Source: Geosiphon pyriformis
Lineage: Eukaryota; Glomeromycota; Glomeromycetes; Archaeosporales; Geosiphonaceae
DNA length: 64,000 nucleotides
NCBI GenBank assembly: GCA_016748015.1
Contig: JAAOMT010000071.1
Span: 150,414 to 214,413 of the forward strand
Direction of reading: 5' to 3'
The position numbers were made by a program, and so were the translations under genes. The notes beneath the pieces are model-generated. The model did no database searches. It was not told where the DNA came from and saw only the letters and a list, made by a program, of their open reading frames with translations. Below, in pieces: positions 59,370 to 64,000 of this stretch; position 1 is the stretch's first letter; every line of letters begins with the position of its first letter.

Positions 59370-61211
59370 ATGAGTGGTACTGGTATTAAAAGAAGGTTGA
59401 CCAGAGTTCCAACTTCTGGTTCAGTTGGTAGTGGTTCAAGTTATACAACCAAAAAAGCTCCCAGTGGTGCTAAGCTCTCAAGTAATAGTGCAACTCTCAA
59501 AAGTAGTGGGTCTGGTCAGGTGGTCAGGCAGTTTAATAGCATAGATACTGATGGAAAAGCTTCTGATGACAGAGGAGTATCTGATTCCAAGATGAATACA
59601 CCCCAAGCCAAGCATTTCAATAATGGTGTGGTTATTGGCTCTCCCCTCAGCTCTATTATTTACAATATGGAGAAGAAAGAAGAAGTTTCTCTTTCCCCCT
59701 GTATGTTTTTCTTTTTAGATAAGGTGTGGATTGATTCCAAAATTATTAAAACTCAGATGGAAGTAGCTGTGAAGAAATCTTTTGCTTTGGACATCAATTT
59801 TTCGGCTGTAGAAAGGAAATTGACAACAGTCAAAATTCAAGTTATAAGAAAATTATTTTCTGGAATCAATGGTTTTGGGGGGGCCACTACCCTCTCAAAA
59901 TTTAAAGGGATCATCTGATTGACGTTTACTTTATCAGAAAGCATGGAAAAGACCGCATCACTGGCCAGGGAAAATAACATTATAGTAAATAGTGATCTTA
60001 GAAGACAAGAAATTCGCTCAGATCGGGCCATAGTAATCAAGGAAATTCTCATGGATATGCCAAAAGAAATAATTGTTACTGCAGTATCCGAGTTTGGTCA
60101 AGTGGTGTCAATCTGATTGCAACTCATTGGGCTGTAGCAAAAGGCTGTGGTGGAGTTTGCCAAATTGAGTCAGGCAGATCAGTTGGCAGCTAAGTGGTTA
60201 TTCTTAATTGGGAAAGATTCAGTGCATGTGGCCAAAGCTGTGAGAGATCATGAGACATGGACATCTAAAGATCAGTATAGGGTGCTTTTGTTTATGTTGC
60301 CAGTAAGAACAACAGCTCATAATCTTGGTGATCTTTTGGCAGAAGCTGGTAGAAAAACTTGTGTCATAAATCAATCCTTAGACACTGGCAATAAGGTTCG
60401 TTGTGCTGTGGTTTGTTTTGAGAATGACGAGGTATTGGAGTCTGCATTTTATATGGAGTCTATTTTTGGTGGGGTGAAACTGTCTTGGGCTAGATTAGAC
60501 ATGGTTCGGTGTGAACAGTATGGGAAACTTGATCATTTTGTTCTAGAGTGTAATGCTGAGACCTTAACTTCTCCTAAACTTTCCAAGTCATTTAAAAGAA
60601 TTGTCTCTGATGAGAACTGCCTCCAGTTGGCCAAGCTGTATGCAAAAAAGAGTGTGCCTATTTCTAGACCAGTTGCATTTGGTGGCAAATCATGGGCCCA
60701 GATTGTCTCTCTAGTATCTTCATCTAATGGTTTTCACTTTGGTTCTGGTCCTGGTTTTGGCTCTTTTTTTAGTGCCTCAGGTGTGGTTGGTCATTTGTCT
60801 TTTGCAGATCCTGTTAATTCATTTTTGGAAACTTGTTTTGCTTCTTTGGAGCATTCTTTGGAACTTCTCACAGATAAGGTGTCTGGTATTATAGACAAAC
60901 TTGACAATTTAAACCTGGTGCCCTTGGCTCTTGCCTTCTCTTCTCAGCCTTTGATTGTCTCTGATATGACAAATATGAAATTTGGTTCAGATATGGTTTT
61001 GGATGAACCTAAGTCTGTGGTTCTTCCTCCCTCTTTGGTTTCCTCTGGTGTCTCAAGTTTGGATTTGAGTAGTTCAAAAATTTTGACTTCAAAAGTGGGC
61101 TGTTTGGAGTCAAAGTTGATGGCTCTCAAAGCTTTGGTTTGTTCGGTATTGGAGAAGTTAGATCAGATGTGTGTTGGCTCGAGTTCTGCGGTTTTTTTTG
61201 TATCTCAATGA
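59370..61211 (+). pseudogene. LINE copy 3 ORF1
   Basis: Starts MSGTGIKRRLTRVP at 59370 (Ser/Lys-rich N-terminus). It has the same globular region (FALDINFSAVERKLTTVK), RRM-like segment (AIVIKEILMD...) and a broken knuckle CEQYGKLDHFVLEC, where the second Cys is now Tyr. In-frame stops: TGA 59916 (Arg elsewhere), TGA 60114 and TAG 60135. The last is the same Trp position that is TAG in copy 2. The end VSQ-TGA overlaps the ORF2 start. Confidence 0.8.
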
Positions 61212-64000
61212 ATGATTTAGTATGGAATATAGCCACGTGTAATGTCAGAGGCATGAACAATTCAGTGAAGCAAGAGGACATTATACACTGGCACAGGGGT
61301 GTGAACAATTTGATTTCTATTTGTACTAAGACTAAACTTAAGAGGCGGGTTCACTCTTGGATAGCCAACAAATTTTCTGGTGTTCGTGTATTTGTTTCTG
61401 GTGTGGACTCTGGTCATCTTGGCTCGGGTGTGGCGATTGTTCTAAATGAATCTTTGGCAAAGCATGTGTATAAGGTTTCTGAGGTCCCTGGTCAGCTTAT
61501 ATCCATCAAACTGCTTTTTAAGAATAAAATCTCTGTGTCTGTTTTGGGTCTGTATGCTGGTGCTTCTTCGGCAACATGGTTTTCTCAGGCTGCTGATGTC
61601 AATTCTTTTATAGCAAGAGCTGTGAACAAATCATCTTTTGTCATTCTTGGTGGTGATTTTAATAAGGATGGTTCTCGTAAGTGTGCTAGTTTCAGGAAGT
61701 GTTCCAATCTGGGTTTGGTCAATGCTTTGAGTGGGAGCTTGTTTACAAATTCACCTACATGGTGCAATTCTTGTGGTGTTTCTAAAATAATCGATTACAT
61801 GTTCGTCTCTTTTGGTTTGATCAATGCAATAGTGGATCATGGCGTGGTTAATGTTGATGAATTCTTTGATACTGATCACAAAGCTGTATCAATTTCCACA
61901 AGTTTGAGTGGCTTGTTGGATGTGCGGCTTTCCTTTTTGTGCAAGCAGGTGAACAAAGATCATTGGAAATTCAATGTCAGAAACATTACTGATTTAAAGT
62001 GGCTGGATTTTAAGGTTTTGATGACTGCTAATGTGTCTGTGTTTTTAGATGAGTTTGCTGTGGCTAAGAGCTCTTCAGATCTAGATTCAATGTGGGATGT
62101 TATTCGTAAGATTGTGGTTCTTTCTGCTGGTAGTACATTTAAAAAAAAGTGGTTTAAAGGTTATAATAGTATTTATACTAAGAAGTCCTCTAGGTTTCAT
62201 AAGTTAGAACTGCTGGTTTCCAAGCTGGTGAAGACTTCTCATTTGGCATCTAGTGATGAATTTGCTTTGCTCTTGAGCATGTGGGACAGTCTTAATCCAA
62301 TTAGTGTTGCGGCAACAAAATCAATCTTTCTCTTAGGTGCTAGTTTTGATGTTATTTGTTCTTTGCTGGCTAAGGTGAGAAAGTTTTATCATTCTTTCAA
62401 GCTTATGGAATCCAAGTGTGTGGAGGAGTTTCAGATTAAATAGGCTATTACCAGGCAGATGGAAAGTTTTGAGTCAAACAAAGATCATACAATCAGAAAT
62501 GTGTTAAAGCGTCCTTTTCGCAAAGTTGTATTGGACCATATTGTGGTTGGTGACGAATTGGTCTTGGAACTTGTGTTGGTTAAGTCTAAGGTAGATGAGA
62601 TTATGGAGGGCTGGATGCGGAAGCATGAGATGGTTTCTGATATCTTTGGTAATTGGGCTTGCCAATATTAGCCTCTGGATTACATTTTTGATGAAGCTTT
62701 TGCCAGTGTAATGGGTCTGATTGATTTTGATGAGATGTTGGTGGTTATTTTGGATTTATCTGATAAGAAGACGGCTGGTCTTTCTGGTATATCTAATGAG
62801 TTGTGGAAACACTGCAATAAATTAGTTTTGAATATAGTTTTGGTGCTCCTGAATTGTTGTTTGGTCTGCGAGTCAGTTCCTGGGCCTTGGAGAGAAGCTT
62901 GGGTTTCCATAATTCCTAAACCCTATAACTGGAAAGGTGTTCTCACGAATACCCATCCTATTGCTTTGATTGAAACAGCCTGCAAAGTTCTTTCCAAAAT
63001 TCTTTCAGATAAAATTTCATTGGCTTGTAGCAAGTTTGACATCTTGCATGGAGACAATTTTTCTGTTTTGAAAGGTACAACTACACAGTCTCCAATCTTT
63101 GCCATTGGTTTTGTGATTGAGGATGCCTTGGAGAAGAATCGAGAACTATGGTTGGTTTTGCAGGACATGTGCAAAGCCTATGATTTTGTTGGTTGGTAGT
63201 ATCTTAGAGGGAGTTTAGTTAGAATCAAGATGTGTGACAGCTTTATTAGGTTTTTTGGCTCCATTTACAATGGTCGTATTAACAGGATAATGACAGATTT
63301 TGGTTTGACAGATGAGTATCACATACATGATGGCTTGGACCAAGGGGAGGTTTTTTTGCCACTTTTTTGGCACATATTTTATGATCTGCTTCTTTGTGAA
63401 GTTAAAAGACAAGAGTCTGTATGTGGCTATAGATTGAATTCTCATTTTGTTTCCAAAGCTGGCCGAATGGAATCTCAAGCTAGACTGACATCATTTCTGG
63501 CTGCTGGTGCTTTTGTTGATAATACGATTTGAGTTGGCAATAGCCAGTTGGCTACTCAACACATCCTTAATATTGCTAGTGATTTCTTCAGAATTAATGA
63601 CATTTTGATAAATAATAAGAAAACTGTGGCCATCCTTATTAACTGCTGGGTGGTGAATTCTGCTCTTAATATAAGTGGCTTGCCTATCTCTGTTGCTAAA
63701 AAGGGGGAATCTTATCGCTATCTGGGAATCTTTCTATCTTCTGAAGGTTTATCTAGGCCTAGCTTGGTTAAAGCACATTCGGATGTTCAGTTTTTTACCA
63801 ATATTGTCTTAAGAAAAACAATTTCGAATAAAAAATTTGCATATTTGGTGTTAGCAGTTTTTGTTCCTATTATCAGCTACAGGACTCAGTTCAGTTTTGT
63901 TCCTATCAGCATGTGTAACAAATGGGATGCTCTCATTTACAAGGGTTTGAAATCTAAGTCTGGTCTGCCATTTGATTTTTCCAATGACGCACTGCACCAC
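61208..64000 (+). pseudogene. LINE copy 3 ORF2, partial
   Basis: Starts MNDLVWNIATCNVRGMNN. In the endonuclease, GGDFN and DTDHKAV are kept, but the catalytic Glu of TETKL is Lys (CTKTKL). In-frame stops are at 62441 (TAG), 62669 (TAG, Gln in copy 2), 63197 (TAG) and 63530 (TGA, Trp elsewhere). RT motif A reads LVLQDMCKAYDFV. Motif C is FVDNTI-stop-VG, with the second Asp changed to Asn. The protein runs off the window before RNase H. Confidence 0.82.

Larger units (their letters stand above)
59214..64000 (+). mobile_element. LINE copy 3, 3' end beyond the window
   Basis: The 5' UTR (ACTTCTTTCTCTCCTTTGTC, then CCAAATTCC) matches copy 2 (ACTTTTTTCTCTCCTTCGTC), so the 5' end is present. ORF1 and ORF2 follow with the same ATGA overlap (61208-61211). 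The window ends after the RT domain. Decay is intermediate between copies 1 and 2. The exact 5' base is uncertain because the 3' target duplication is not visible. Confidence 0.88.

Noticed and set aside
1-64000. CRISPR array, prophage, or bacterial operon-type system
   Set aside because: No regularly spaced repeats with unique spacers, and no bacterial gene clusters or ribosome-binding sites. Introns and retroelements show a eukaryotic chromosome.

Overview
The window reads as a very AT-rich, intron-containing eukaryotic genome, most likely fungal. The retroelement types (LINEs with a CCHC-bearing ORF1 and an EN-RT-RNase H ORF2, and long Ty3/gypsy elements carrying a dUTPase domain), the small GT-AG introns and the base composition together suggest an arbuscular mycorrhizal fungus (Glomeromycotina). 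That assignment is inference from family resemblance, not from a search. Only two host genes can be supported. The first is a three-exon gene for a seven-helix membrane protein of unknown role (4350-5983, +). The second is a multi-exon alpha/beta-hydrolase gene (56989-58758, +), possibly damaged at one exon junction. No tRNA, rRNA or CRISPR was seen.

Layout. 1-662: end of a pogo/Tigger DNA transposon (transposase on the minus strand) inserted at TA in an old LTR relic (663-833). 834-4349: AT-rich, no gene. 4350-5983: membrane-protein gene. 5984-9414: AT-rich, no gene. 9415-10150: 5'-truncated LINE tail, minus strand. 10.6-12.19, 19.11-20.34 and 45.05-45.12 kb: three pieces of ONE heavily decayed plus-strand LINE. 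It was split first by a younger LINE (copy 1, 12195-19107) and by a 24.7 kb stack of LTR retrotransposons (20345-45047). 45.9-46.9 kb: solo-LTR relic. 47648-54418: LINE copy 2, the best preserved, with a perfect 12-bp target-site duplication. 54.4-56.4 kb: decayed AT-rich DNA with LINE-tail relics. 56989-58758: hydrolase gene. 59214-64000: LINE copy 3, cut by the window end.

The LTR stack is a three-level structure. Gypsy element A (minus; LTRs 20345-21316 + 26444-26478 and 44067-45047; TSD GAAT/GAAT) carries two insertions. B is a 5.1 kb gag-protease-only element (21317-26443) inserted in A's 3' LTR. C is a 9.7 kb full-length relative (32223-41914) inserted just upstream of A's protease. All three point to the minus strand, share LTR ends of the TGTTAY...TAACA type, have 4-bp TSDs and use the same kind of primer-binding site. 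A and C encode, in order, gag with CCHC, protease, dUTPase, RT, RNase H and integrase, all pseudogenised.

The decay has one signature. Catalytic Asp codons have become Asn (protease DSG to NSR/NNG, RT YLDD to YLNN, integrase first D to N, LINE FVDD to FVNN). Trp and Gln codons have become stops. Every case is a C-to-T or G-to-A change, and those whose neighbouring base I checked sit in CpA/TpG context. This resembles repeat-induced point mutation or CpA-methylation decay. No intact element remains in the window, although LINE copy 2 needs few repairs and keeps its RT catalytic residues.
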